A stretch of DNA of 64,000 bases from Bacteroidia bacterium (lineage in GTDB: Bacteria; Bacteroidota; Bacteroidia; UKL13-3). Location: NCBI GenBank assembly GCA_019695215.1, contig JAIBAK010000002.1, positions 62,001 to 126,000 on the forward strand, given 5' to 3'. Under the pieces are notes generated by a model that was not told the DNA's origin, searched no databases, and worked only from the letters and a program-made list of their open reading frames with translations. Both the position numbers and the translations under genes were made by a program. Within the stretch, counting starts at the first letter, position 1, and each line of letters begins with the position of its first letter. Below, one piece after another: positions 25,518 to 34,089 of this stretch.

Positions 25518-25590
25518 GTGTCATGCTGAATTTATTTCAGCATCTCCAAAATCGCAAACAGATACTGAAACAAGTTCAGCAAGACGAAGG
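25518..25590. repeat. Intergenic palindromic repeat (GTCATGCTGAA type)
   Basis: Contains TGCTGAA-TTTAT-TTCAGCA (25524-25542) and CTGAA-ACAAG-TTCAG (25565-25579), two hairpins flanked by GTGTCATG and AAGACGAAGG. This resembles the widespread Bacteroidota intergenic sequence with GTCATGCTGAACTTGTTTCA-type arms. It sits between the convergent response regulator and SMC-operon genes and may act as a bidirectional terminator. Confidence 0.55.
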
Positions 25591-25662
25591 TGATGAAGAA
25601 GATAAATGTTCCAACCTACAATGTTGGTTAAAACTCGTTAGACAGAACAGCAACTGTTTTAA

Positions 25663-26235
25663 CTACACTTCCTCAATTATCCTTGCTCCGTTATCGCTGT
25701 CGGCCATGGGTTCATCGCTTTCGCCCAATTTCCCTTTGGCAAAGTCGTTGGCAAAATCAACAAATACCTTATAGGCCTGGGTAAACGTAAATTTTTTCTC
25801 CGAAGACTTTTCTATTATATTTCTTCTGCCCAGTGTATTTAAAAACTGCTTACGCGACTCTGAATCCTGCAACTGTTTATTGCTTTTAATTAAATCGCTG
25901 TAAGGCGAATTATCAAAATAATTATCTAATTGCTCCAGTTCAAACTCGGCATACTGCAATTCTTCCAGGAAATTTTTTCCGTCTTTATCCAGTTCATAAC
26001 ACAGGATGGCAAAGAAAATACAGATATCGCGCGATAACTGTTCGTTGGTTTCGTACGAGAGAATATACCCGTAATCCGATTTTAGTTCCAGTTCATATTT
26101 AAAACTCTCTTTGAAAAAGCGTTCGTAAAACTGCTGGTTGTTTTTTAATTCAATAAATTTAGGGTCGCTGGCCAGAATAAATTTTCCGTCCATCAAATCG
26201 CCTACTATGTCACGGTGGTATCTAGGAAATTCCAT
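25663..26235 (-). CDS. MukE/MksE/JetB-like condensin accessory subunit
   Basis: A 190-residue acidic protein, third gene of the SMC operon, overlapping the end of the kleisin-like gene by 14 bases. Small winged-helix partners of MukB-like SMC proteins have this size and position. Visible features are DIVGDLMDGKFILASDP near the N-terminus, the helical DICIFFAILCYELDKDGKNF, and a C-terminal wHTH-like QFLNTLGRRNIIEKSSEKKF. By analogy to MukE/MksE it would bind the kleisin and modulate ATPase and DNA loading. Identification depends mostly on the operon context and size; sequence similarity in this family is always low. Confidence 0.6.
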   Translation of the reverse strand: MEFPRYHRDIVGDLMDGKFILASDPKFIELKNNQQFYERFFKESFKYELELKSDYGYILSYETNEQLSRDICIFFAILCYELDKDGKNFLEELQYAEFELEQLDNYFDNSPYSDLIKSNKQLQDSESRKQFLNTLGRRNIIEKSSEKKFTFTQAYKVFVDFANDFAKGKLGESDEPMADSDNGARIIEEV

Positions 26236-27415
26236 ATTTTAAAACTTTAATGGGTGGTACTCTTAAGGTCATTTGGGTGGTGCGCACTACTTTTTTGTCG
26301 GCCTCGGGATCAAATTCAAGCATAATCCCTTCTTCAAACAACAAAGTGGTTAAGGCAAAAAACTTGTCGGTATCTACTGTTTTGTATTCCGATTTGAGCG
26401 TGCTGCCGGCCCAGTCAAAGAAATTATTCATTGGCAGTTTACTCATCATCAGTTCGCGGTAGCGCTCTTTATTAAACAGCCACATATTGGCCTGCACATC
26501 CTGCTCATCAATTATCACTACTTCGTCACCGGCAAATTGTTCCATGTACTCTTTAGCATTGTAGTACATATCGTTGCTGTAAGGGTAATCGCGGAATAGT
26601 TTGAATACGCGCGGCACCTGAACTTTGTGCGGCTTTTTCAAAAACTCAATCCATCCGGTAAGAATCATGTTTTCGGTGCGGATACGCTCAATCAGCGGCA
26701 ACAACTCATTGGTCAGAATTTTTGACTGACGCAGCAAATCATCATTGGTTTGCACCAGAAAATTATACGTTTTTTCAAACTGCTGCCTCACCATTTCATC
26801 ATCAAAATTAAGCCTGCGGATATTTACGTAATTCGAAATATCAAACAGGCGGTTGGTGATGGACTGGCTATGGTTTACATCCAGAATCTGATTGAGCGGG
26901 CTGATGTAATAATCAATCCAGAAACTTGCTTTGCGCACTTTTTCCTGATAATCTATTTTATCTACATTCGATTTCAGTTCGCGGGTTTCTACCAGCAACC
27001 GCAGTGTATTTTTCTCCACCGACTCCGAGAAATCTTTTATTTCACCATATAAATCACTGATGCGCTGCATCAGAATATTACGGTCTTTATTGATGCCTTC
27101 GCGTATTTTCTTAAACAATTCACCAATGGAGTGCGCATACTTCTCGATGGTTTCGGGCAATAGCGGCCTGAATTCATTAAATACAAATTCAAAGAAATTA
27201 AAATACACCCCGCGTATCTCGTAATCATCTCCTACCTTCTTCAGAATTTTGTATTCGTTGAGTTGCTGCTCTATCGCCTGCTGATGGGTTTTCAGAATTT
27301 CCTGCAGCCGTTCTTTCTTAATAAAACCTTCCCGGGTTTGCGTGTCAAACAAATCCTTGATGGGCTCAAAGTAATTATGCAGAAAATTGAGAATGGTTTT
27401 TGGTTCTGCTTTCAT
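26222..27415 (-). CDS. MukF/MksF/JetA-like kleisin subunit
   Basis: About 397 residues. The ATG at 27415 is preferred to a TTG two codons upstream. The N-terminus (ILNFLHNYFEPIKDLFDTQT, ERLQEILKTHQQAIEQQLNE) looks like the winged-helix/helical start of MukF-type proteins. Long helices follow (residues ~90-260) and there is a mixed C-terminal domain with VVIIDEQDVQANMWLFNKER and a last beta segment MTLRVPPIKVLKYG. Kleisins bridge the two SMC heads. It lies between the SMC ATPase and the MukE-like gene; a 102-base gap containing a palindromic repeat separates it from the SMC gene. Assignment is by context, length and fold pattern. Confidence 0.6.
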   Translation of the reverse strand: MKAEPKTILNFLHNYFEPIKDLFDTQTREGFIKKERLQEILKTHQQAIEQQLNEYKILKKVGDDYEIRGVYFNFFEFVFNEFRPLLPETIEKYAHSIGELFKKIREGINKDRNILMQRISDLYGEIKDFSESVEKNTLRLLVETRELKSNVDKIDYQEKVRKASFWIDYYISPLNQILDVNHSQSITNRLFDISNYVNIRRLNFDDEMVRQQFEKTYNFLVQTNDDLLRQSKILTNELLPLIERIRTENMILTGWIEFLKKPHKVQVPRVFKLFRDYPYSNDMYYNAKEYMEQFAGDEVVIIDEQDVQANMWLFNKERYRELMMSKLPMNNFFDWAGSTLKSEYKTVDTDKFFALTTLLFEEGIMLEFDPEADKKVVRTTQMTLRVPPIKVLKYGIS

Positions 27416-27437
27416 TGGCAACCTCCTGTATTTGTTT

Positions 27438-27494
27438 CACGCAAAGGCGCAAAGCACACAAAGAAAATCTTAGCGGCCTTTGCGCCTTCGCGTG
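27438..27494. repeat. REP-like inverted repeat inside the SMC operon
   Basis: CACGCAAAGGCGCAAAG (27438-27454) and CTTTGCGCCTTCGCGTG (27478-27494) are 17-base inverted repeats with one mismatch and a 23-base loop. This CACGCAAAGGCGCAAAG palindrome is common between Bacteroidota genes. Its position between two operon genes could attenuate or stabilise parts of the transcript. Confidence 0.7.
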
Positions 27495-27523
27495 ACATCT
27501 TCTTTATTTCTTTTCTCATCGCC

Positions 27524-30175
27524 TTATGCTTTTGCATTTTGAACCACTTCTCCGTATGCGGCATTTACCTTTTCGCTGATATTGATTTTACCGGCTGAAG
27601 GGAAAATGAAATAATATTTACCAAATCCGGGAACCGCATCGGGGGCCGCGAAAATGGGTATGAAATGATGCTCCTGGCAAAAACGCACCAGCTCCGGACG
27701 GTTCTGCTTGTCGATGGTAGCCACCTCATCAATAAACAGCGAAATGCGGTTTTCATTATCGTTAATGGCCAACCGGTTGATGATGCTCATAATGATTACG
27801 AGACGAATCATTTTATCTGTTCCGTCCGATTCTATCTGCTCGCCCAGGTCAACGGTTTTGTTCTGTCCCTTTTTACTGAGCGAAAGCTGAATATCGAACA
27901 GATCATCAAAATCAATTTTTTTACCGGTATCTAAATAATTGTTTAGAATTTTAAGATTTTCCGAATGGTCAAATTCAAAAATCAACTGCCCTTTAATTTG
28001 CTGTATCTGGCTTATTTTTCTTACCTCATCTACCAATCGTTTATTATCTATTAATTCAATACGCAGGTTTTCGATATCGGAAATGCGCGCCTGCGAAAGT
28101 TTGGTATTGAATTTATTCACCACAAACTCACGAAACTCTTCGTATCGTTTAAGAATGGTATAAGCCGGATTGGCAAACTGAGTACTGATACTTTCCAGCA
28201 ATGCCGAAATACTGTTTTCCTTGTCTTCAATAAGGGCCACCTCTTCCTCTACATACTGTATAAACTCTTCTTCGCTGGCAAAAGTGCTTTGCAAACGCTC
28301 GCGCAGCTTATCAAATAGTTTGTCTTTATTATTTTTAAGCAACACGCGGTCGGCCTGATTCAGTTTAATTTTGTTGTACAACTGATCGAGACTCTCACTT
28401 GTTTCGTATTCTTCACCGGCAATACTCATTTCTATGAGTTCGCGGTAGTACTCGGCAATTTGTTTTATACGGTCTTCGCGTTTTTTCTTGTCCTCTACCA
28501 GTTCTTGTAAATCATTCGAAGTTTGAGCGAGTTTTTTCTCTAATTTCTTTTGCTCGGTTTCAAAATGGTCGCGCTCCATTTTTAACTCATTAATTTCCTT
28601 GGCAAGTTTATCAATGGCCTTGGTGAGCGCAGGTTTTAATTTTATACGCTGCAGTTTAAATTTAATGGTTTCAATTTGTGCGTTAATATCCTGCAAATCG
28701 GCCTGTGCTTTTTCTACATCCTTTAAAATGCCGAGCAAACTTTCCAGATTTGTTTTTTCCAGTTTCAGTGCATCCAGTTCTTCTTTAATTTCATCGGCAC
28801 TGCGAAAATTTTTCAGGGTAATGTTTTCCGAAATATCAATCTCCCCGTCAAAAAGATTCAGTTTCCCGGTAATCTTTTTAATTTTTTTCATCACCTGCTC
28901 GCTTGGCAAACTCAATACCTGCTCCGATAAAATGGAGTTCATGGTTTTGCGCACTTCAGCCGAATCCGAAATATTATTCACCAGCAGGTTTCGGTAATTG
29001 CTCACCTGATTTTCTTCGCGTTTTATCTGCTCGGTAATGGATTGCAACCTCGACTCTACCTGCTTGCTGTTAAGTTTTTGCAACTCGGCCATGGTGATGC
29101 GGCTCTCCAGATCCTTCCGTTTTTTATCTAAATTGGAGAGCGACTCGGAAAGAATATTCTGAGGCTCATAGCTGTTTATCTCTTTTACCTCTGTTTCTTT
29201 CTCGTTTAACTGAGTTGCCTTGCTGCTTATTTCGGCTTCCTTCCCTCCTATTTTACGGTCGAGGTCGGCTTTTTGCGGAATTAATTCCTCGTTAATTTCG
29301 GTTTTAAGTTTGGCAATGCTTTTATCCTTATCCAATAATTGATTTTGCAATTGCGGCAAAGTGTCCTGATACGATTTCATAAACCCGTAGTACAGGTTAC
29401 TGATGATGCGCGCCTTGGCATTGTACTGGCTCACTGCCTCGCGAAACTCATCGAACTCGCCTTTCACTGCTTTGATATTCCGGATATCGGTATTTATCTT
29501 CATCAAATCCTGAATATCCTTTTTGTTTTTTTGTGAAAAATTGAGCACCTCATTCTCGCGGTTGTCGGCCACAATCAGGGCTTCTTTCAGGTTTTTGTTG
29601 GTGATAAGTTTGGTATTGATAAGGTAACGGTAGATGCGTGAAAAATTATTGCTTAATCCGTCAGTCTTCACGGTGTCTTCCAGCCACACCACTCCGTTGT
29701 TTCTGCGCCCGCGCTGGTACACAAACTGAAACACTTCGCGTTTGTCTTTAAACATGCTCAGTTCCATCCCGTCTTTAGCCAAACGCTCTTTTACCTGATC
29801 AAAATTGCGCAGACGTTTTTCCTCGTCAACAAAAAAATCCTCGCGGTATTCGCTGTCGAATTTATAATATTCGAGGTTGCTGTCGGTATCCCGTTTTACC
29901 AGAATGGTGTAATACGATTTTTTGAAAACCTCAAACAGAATAAAACTCTGATTGTGGTTGGGGAAATAGTGGTGAATGGTTTCTTTATCACCTTTACGCT
30001 GACCACTGAAGGTCATTTTATTTCCGTCAATAATGAAGAGGAAATTCAGTGCGTAAATCAGGGTACTTTTACCAATATTGTTTGGCCCGACTAATTGCAG
30101 AGAGTCGCAATCATCCAGCCTCAATTCAGCTTTTCCGTACACCTTTGAATTTAGTACAATTACTCTTGTAAGCAT
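27524..30175 (-). CDS. MukB/MksB/JetC-like SMC-family ATPase
   Basis: About 883 residues starting at MLTRVIVLNSKVYG. The Walker A motif is VGPNNIGKSTL (K36). Next comes the MukB-type N-head region (FLFIIDGNKMTFSGQRKG), then ~450 residues of coiled coil in two arms, and a C-head with a signature-like ESDGTDKMIRLV (~782-793) and Walker B RISLFIDEVATID (D816, E817). The ESDGTDKM signature replaces LSGGQ, as in MukB/Wadjet-type ATPases. It is far shorter than MukB (~1480 residues) and nearer MksB/JetC. It would bind and translocate DNA with the two downstream proteins. No JetD nuclease gene is beside the operon, so chromosome organisation or plasmid silencing cannot be decided. Confidence 0.8.
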   Translation of the reverse strand: MLTRVIVLNSKVYGKAELRLDDCDSLQLVGPNNIGKSTLIYALNFLFIIDGNKMTFSGQRKGDKETIHHYFPNHNQSFILFEVFKKSYYTILVKRDTDSNLEYYKFDSEYREDFFVDEEKRLRNFDQVKERLAKDGMELSMFKDKREVFQFVYQRGRRNNGVVWLEDTVKTDGLSNNFSRIYRYLINTKLITNKNLKEALIVADNRENEVLNFSQKNKKDIQDLMKINTDIRNIKAVKGEFDEFREAVSQYNAKARIISNLYYGFMKSYQDTLPQLQNQLLDKDKSIAKLKTEINEELIPQKADLDRKIGGKEAEISSKATQLNEKETEVKEINSYEPQNILSESLSNLDKKRKDLESRITMAELQKLNSKQVESRLQSITEQIKREENQVSNYRNLLVNNISDSAEVRKTMNSILSEQVLSLPSEQVMKKIKKITGKLNLFDGEIDISENITLKNFRSADEIKEELDALKLEKTNLESLLGILKDVEKAQADLQDINAQIETIKFKLQRIKLKPALTKAIDKLAKEINELKMERDHFETEQKKLEKKLAQTSNDLQELVEDKKKREDRIKQIAEYYRELIEMSIAGEEYETSESLDQLYNKIKLNQADRVLLKNNKDKLFDKLRERLQSTFASEEEFIQYVEEEVALIEDKENSISALLESISTQFANPAYTILKRYEEFREFVVNKFNTKLSQARISDIENLRIELIDNKRLVDEVRKISQIQQIKGQLIFEFDHSENLKILNNYLDTGKKIDFDDLFDIQLSLSKKGQNKTVDLGEQIESDGTDKMIRLVIIMSIINRLAINDNENRISLFIDEVATIDKQNRPELVRFCQEHHFIPIFAAPDAVPGFGKYYFIFPSAGKINISEKVNAAYGEVVQNAKA

Positions 30176-30314
30176 GTTGTTATTCGTTCTGTAGTAGTAG
30201 TGCAAGTTACCAAATGCACAGACGCAGTTATTCCCCAATTATGCACAGAATCGAATCAGAATATCAATTATTTAGAAGTGGTAAAGTTTACCTGCTCTCT
30301 GTAGCGGTAAAATT

Positions 30315-31553
30315 TTATACCAATGTGAGCACGGTAATCTCGGGTAAAATCCCCACACGGCCCTGATACCCGATAAATCCAAATCCACGGTTTACATACA
30401 ATTTCTGCTTTCCCGCTTCGTATAATCCGGCCCATTGTTTATACACCCATTGCACCGGACTGAATCGGAAAAAAGAATTTTCGAACCCGAACTGCATGCC
30501 ATGCGTATGTCCGCTAAGGGTTAAATCAATATCGGAATAGTGTGGCACCACCTGCGCTTCCCAATGGCTGGGGTCGTGGCTTAGCAGAATTTTAAACGCA
30601 TATTTTTCTGAACCCTCATACGCTTTTTTCAAATCTCCGTATTGAGTAAATCCTCTGGCACCCCAGTTTTCTACCCCCAGCAAAGCCAGTTGTTCTCCGT
30701 TGCGTTCAATTACACGATGTTCATTGAGGAGCAGTTGCCAGCCCATATCGGTATGAATTTGTTTAAGGTGCTCAAGATTGTGGTGCTTATGCTGGGCACT
30801 CTCCCAGCTTACGTAATCTCCGTAATCGTGGTTTCCTAATATCGAATATACGCCCAAAGGTGCTTTTAGCTGCGCAAATACATCCACGTAGTCGTGCATT
30901 TCCTGAGCGCGGTCATTTACTAAATCTCCGGTAAATAAAATTAAATCGGGTTCTTCCTGCATCACGAGCTTAATTCCCTCCAGCACTGCCTTGCGATTAG
31001 CCAGACTGCCCGAATGAATATCGCTGAGCTGAACAATTTTTAATCCGCGAAATGCTGCGGGAAGATTAGGAAAACGTAACGTGTGGCGATGAAGTTTGTA
31101 ACGGTATTTATTTCCGAAACCCGAAAGCATCACTACATAGAGTAATGAGCCCGAAACAAGTCCCGCAAGCGACATAAAAGAAGAACGGCTTATATGTACC
31201 CTATCGGCTGCTGTTGACCTTACCGATTCAAATACCCACTGAACCACGCGTCTGATATCATCGGTGAGCAGAAAAGTTCCGGCTATTACTTTGGCAATGT
31301 ACAAACCCACCACCACCGCAAATACATGAAGTGCCAAACTACCGGGTTTGGCCGTACGAAACATATTGGCCTGCATTAAAGCGATAAATAATAACAAACC
31401 GGCAATGGAAATGCTCCAGTACGAAAAAATGATTCCGGATTGTGTGATGGCCGGCAAAGATTGGATAGCAGTTGTTACCCCCTGAAAAATATAAAAATCA
31501 AGCAGCACAAATAAAGCTGCCGGAAAAAAGAAAGAACGTACCTTTTTGCTCAT
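30315..31553 (-). CDS. Membrane-anchored metallophosphoesterase (YkuE-like)
   Basis: A 412-residue protein beginning MSKKVRSFFF. Four N-terminal transmembrane helices (residues ~5-150) are followed by a calcineurin-like phosphoesterase domain containing all metal-binding blocks: LSDIHSG, TGDLVND, LGNHDYGD, LSHDP and SGHTHGMQFG. Members act on phospholipids, nucleotides or cell-envelope phosphate esters; YkuE-like enzymes with membrane anchors are thought to act at the envelope. Two metal ions (Mn/Fe/Zn) are expected. Transcribed alone on the minus strand; the 30176-30314 gap upstream of the SMC operon shows nothing recognisable. Confidence 0.85.
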   Translation of the reverse strand: MSKKVRSFFFPAALFVLLDFYIFQGVTTAIQSLPAITQSGIIFSYWSISIAGLLLFIALMQANMFRTAKPGSLALHVFAVVVGLYIAKVIAGTFLLTDDIRRVVQWVFESVRSTAADRVHISRSSFMSLAGLVSGSLLYVVMLSGFGNKYRYKLHRHTLRFPNLPAAFRGLKIVQLSDIHSGSLANRKAVLEGIKLVMQEEPDLILFTGDLVNDRAQEMHDYVDVFAQLKAPLGVYSILGNHDYGDYVSWESAQHKHHNLEHLKQIHTDMGWQLLLNEHRVIERNGEQLALLGVENWGARGFTQYGDLKKAYEGSEKYAFKILLSHDPSHWEAQVVPHYSDIDLTLSGHTHGMQFGFENSFFRFSPVQWVYKQWAGLYEAGKQKLYVNRGFGFIGYQGRVGILPEITVLTLV

Positions 31554-31742
31554 GATTAATTTTAGTACCGGCAAAGGTAGTAATGAACACAGGCCGCTAA
31601 GGGTTTATCCCAATAAACTTCCCCAGCCTGTCGGTAAACGAACAAAAATAGCGTGTGGTTTATCTGTAAAAACAGACCGGCAATTACCTTAAGTTAACAA
31701 AAAACAACTTACTTGCACATTCAATTTTAAAAACCCCATGAT

Positions 31743-32390
31743 ATGAAAAAAGTAGGAGTAATAGGATCGGGCATTGTTGGACAAGTGCTAGCCAATGGTT
31801 TTGTAAAGCATGGTTACCGGGTAATGATTGGTACCAACGATGCCGCCAAACACCAGCTGTTAAAAGAAAAAGTGAGTGGTGCCGAAGTGGGCAGTTTTGA
31901 ACAAACAGCACAGCATGGCGATATAGTGGTACTGGCCGTAAAAGGACATGCTGCCAAAGAGGCTTTGCAAAAAGCAGGAATAACTAACCTCAGCGGCAAA
32001 ATCGTAATTGATGCCACCAATCCAATTGACGAAAAAACCGCTCCCGATAACGGAGTGCTGCATTTTTTCACCGACCTCAATCAGTCGCTGATGGAACAAC
32101 TGCAGACAGCAGCACCCATGGCGCACTTTGTAAAATCGTTCAGCTGCGTTGGAAATGTGTTTATGGTGAATCCCGATTTTGGCGGAGTAAAACCCACCAT
32201 GTTTATCTGCGGAAACAACGAAGACGCGAAAGCGGAAGTAACTCAAATACTCGATCGGTTTGGATGGGAAACAGAAGACATGGGAAAAGCTGAAGCCGCC
32301 CGCGCCATTGAGCCGCTTTGTATTTTATGGTGCATCCCTGGTTTTATTCGCAACCAATGGATGCATGCCTTTAAATTATTGAAGAAATAA
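31743..32390 (+). CDS. NADP-dependent F420-reductase-like Rossmann protein
   Basis: A 215-residue protein with the nucleotide-binding motif GVIGSGIVGQVLANGF at the very N-terminus and the family features MIGTNDAAKHQLL, VLAVKGHAAKEAL, VIDATNPIDEK and KSFSCVGN, as in coenzyme F420-dependent NADP oxidoreductase-like proteins (NADP_oxidoreductase_coenzyme_F420 domain). In bacteria without F420 these probably use flavin or another cofactor, so the reaction is unknown. First gene of a probable operon with OsmC (26-base gap), a damaged SDR and an NTF2-like protein; the set suggests a redox or detoxification role. Confidence 0.8.
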   Translation: MKKVGVIGSGIVGQVLANGFVKHGYRVMIGTNDAAKHQLLKEKVSGAEVGSFEQTAQHGDIVVLAVKGHAAKEALQKAGITNLSGKIVIDATNPIDEKTAPDNGVLHFFTDLNQSLMEQLQTAAPMAHFVKSFSCVGNVFMVNPDFGGVKPTMFICGNNEDAKAEVTQILDRFGWETEDMGKAEAARAIEPLCILWCIPGFIRNQWMHAFKLLKK

Positions 32391-32416
32391 AAATTAATCA
32401 GCATAAAAAAACAGAT

Positions 32417-32845
32417 ATGAAAAGAAAAGCCACCGCCATTTGGAATGGCACCGGTGCCGAGGGAAGCGGAAAACTTTCTTCCACCAGCGGAGTATTGAAC
32501 AATACACCCTACAATTTTGCCGCCCGTTTTAAAGACGAGAACGGAACCGCAGGAACCAACCCCGAAGAATTGATTGCAGCCGCTCATGCCGGATGTTTCA
32601 GCATGGCTCTCAGTTTTCGCTTAGCCAATAACGGATTTCCGGCTACCGAGTTAAAAACCGAAGCCGTTTTATCAATGGAAAATGAAGGCGGATGGGTGAT
32701 TAAACAAATTGCACTAAATCTTACTGCTATTGTACCCGGTATTGGTAAAGAAAAGTTTGATGAACTGGTAGCAGATGCGAAAGCCAACTGCCCCGTTTCC
32801 AAATTGCTCAATTGCGAAATTACAGTGGATGCTCAATTGAGCTAA
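32417..32845 (+). CDS. osmC: OsmC family peroxiredoxin
   Basis: A 142-residue hydroperoxide reductase. The two redox cysteines are in the expected contexts: [17 protein letters not shown] and [13 protein letters not shown], and the first strand has [17 protein letters not shown] OsmC sequence. OsmC reduces organic hydroperoxides in the cytoplasm, with lipoylated proteins as reductants in characterised members. Length and domain coverage are complete. It lies between an F420-reductase-like gene and a frameshifted SDR whose ATG starts 1 base after its stop. Confidence 0.9.
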   Translation: MKRKATAIWNGTGAEGSGKLSSTSGVLNNTPYNFAARFKDENGTAGTNPEELIAAAHAGCFSMALSFRLANNGFPATELKTEAVLSMENEGGWVIKQIALNLTAIVPGIGKEKFDELVADAKANCPVSKLLNCEITVDAQLS

Positions 32846-32846
32846 G

Positions 32847-33525
32847 ATGAAAATTGCTGTTGTTACCGGTGCCAATCGCGGCATTGGAAAAGAAATTTCG
32901 CGGCAATTAGCCGAAAAAGGATTTCAGGTGATTGCCACAGGGCGTGACTTACATTAAAATACAAAAAGCGGCTGAGGAGATTGGACATGGAACAGTTGCC
33001 TGTCAGCTGAACGTGTCCGATCCTTCCTCCTGCGACAGATTTTACAACCTGCTTGCCGAAAAATTTACCTCGGTGGATGTGCTGGTAAACAATGCCGGCA
33101 TTATAGGCAATAAACCGGCCACCGCTTTTGATATGGGCCAGATGCAGGCTGTATTAAACGTCAACCTGCTTGGCGCTATGTATGTCACCAAAGCCTTGTG
33201 GCCCCTTCTTGAAAAAAGTAAGGACGCCCGCATCATCAATATAAGCAGTGGTATGGGTTCATTGCAAGAGGTGCAGAGCGGAGGCTACACCGCCTACCGA
33301 TTATCAAAATGGAGTTTGAATGGCTACACCATGTTGCTGGCAGCCGATGCTCCGGCACATATCAAAGTAAATTGCATCTGCCCGGGATGGGTACAAACCG
33401 ATATGGGCGGACCCAATGCTCCGCGCACGGTGCAGCAGGGTGCCGATACAGCCGTGTGGCTGGCCAGCGAAAAAAACATTCCCACCGGAAAATTTTTCAG
33501 AGACCGGAAAGAAATCAATTGGTAG
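32847..33525 (+). pseudogene. Short-chain dehydrogenase/reductase, frameshifted at 32952-32956
   Basis: Starting at 32847 the frame reads [20 protein letters not shown], a perfect SDR cofactor motif (TGAxRGIG), and runs to GRDLH before TAA at 32955. The next frame continues KIQKAAEEIG. Removing one T at 32954-32955 would give an uninterrupted protein. The remainder has LNVSDPSSC, VLVNNAGII, the catalytic Ser in INISSGMGS and the YRLSK tetrad (YxxxK), then [10 protein letters not shown], all typical of carbonyl-reductase-like SDRs. With one base corrected the protein would be ~226 residues. Real inactivation or a sequence error cannot be told apart here. An alternative start at 32932 lacks the cofactor site. 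Confidence 0.85.
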
Positions 33526-33562
33526 CCTAAAGAAATTTAATCACCTCGAAAAAAACATACAT

Positions 33563-33973
33563 ATGAGTACACCGATTAAACCACCATTTACCTTAGAAAC
33601 GGCTTTACAAAAAATTCAGATGGCCGAAAATGCCTGGAATACCAAAGATCCTGAAAAAGTATGCCTCGCATATACCGAAGATACCGAGTGGCGCAACCGC
33701 TCGGAGTTTATCAATGGTCGGGAAGAAGTAAAAGCATTTTTAAAACGCAAATGGGCCAAAGAACTCGATTATAAACTAAAAAAAGAGTTGTGGGCTTTTG
33801 CCGATAACCGCATTGCCGTAAGGTTTGAGTACGAATGGCACGATGACAGCGGAAACTGGTTTCGCAGTTATGGAAACGAAAACTGGGAGTTTGACGAAAA
33901 CGGCCTTATGCGCAAACGGTTTGCCAGCATCAATGATGTGCCTATTAAGGAGAGTGAACGCAAATTCAGATAA
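33563..33973 (+). CDS. NTF2-like family protein (DUF1348)
   Basis: A 136-residue protein beginning [19 protein letters not shown]. The motifs [60 protein letters not shown] and [21 protein letters not shown] are those of the DUF1348/nuclear transport factor 2-like proteins, cone-shaped folds that hold small substrates. Function is not established. It ends the F420-reductase-OsmC-SDR run with a 37-base gap. A longer frame reaching to 33416 would overlap the SDR and is rejected. Confidence 0.85.
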   Translation: MSTPIKPPFTLETALQKIQMAENAWNTKDPEKVCLAYTEDTEWRNRSEFINGREEVKAFLKRKWAKELDYKLKKELWAFADNRIAVRFEYEWHDDSGNWFRSYGNENWEFDENGLMRKRFASINDVPIKESERKFR

Positions 33974-34089
33974 CGTCACGGATACGGGAACACATTACTA
34001 ATATATACCTAACAAGCCAACTGATACATGTTTTATTACTCTAATTGCAGATAATGCTCCATTTTAAAACAGAACAACACTTAATACAA

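Noticed and set aside
25518..25590. Small RNA or riboswitch between the response regulator and SMC genes
   Set aside because: The hairpins belong to a common intergenic repeat type and lie between two convergent gene ends, where a terminator role is simpler.
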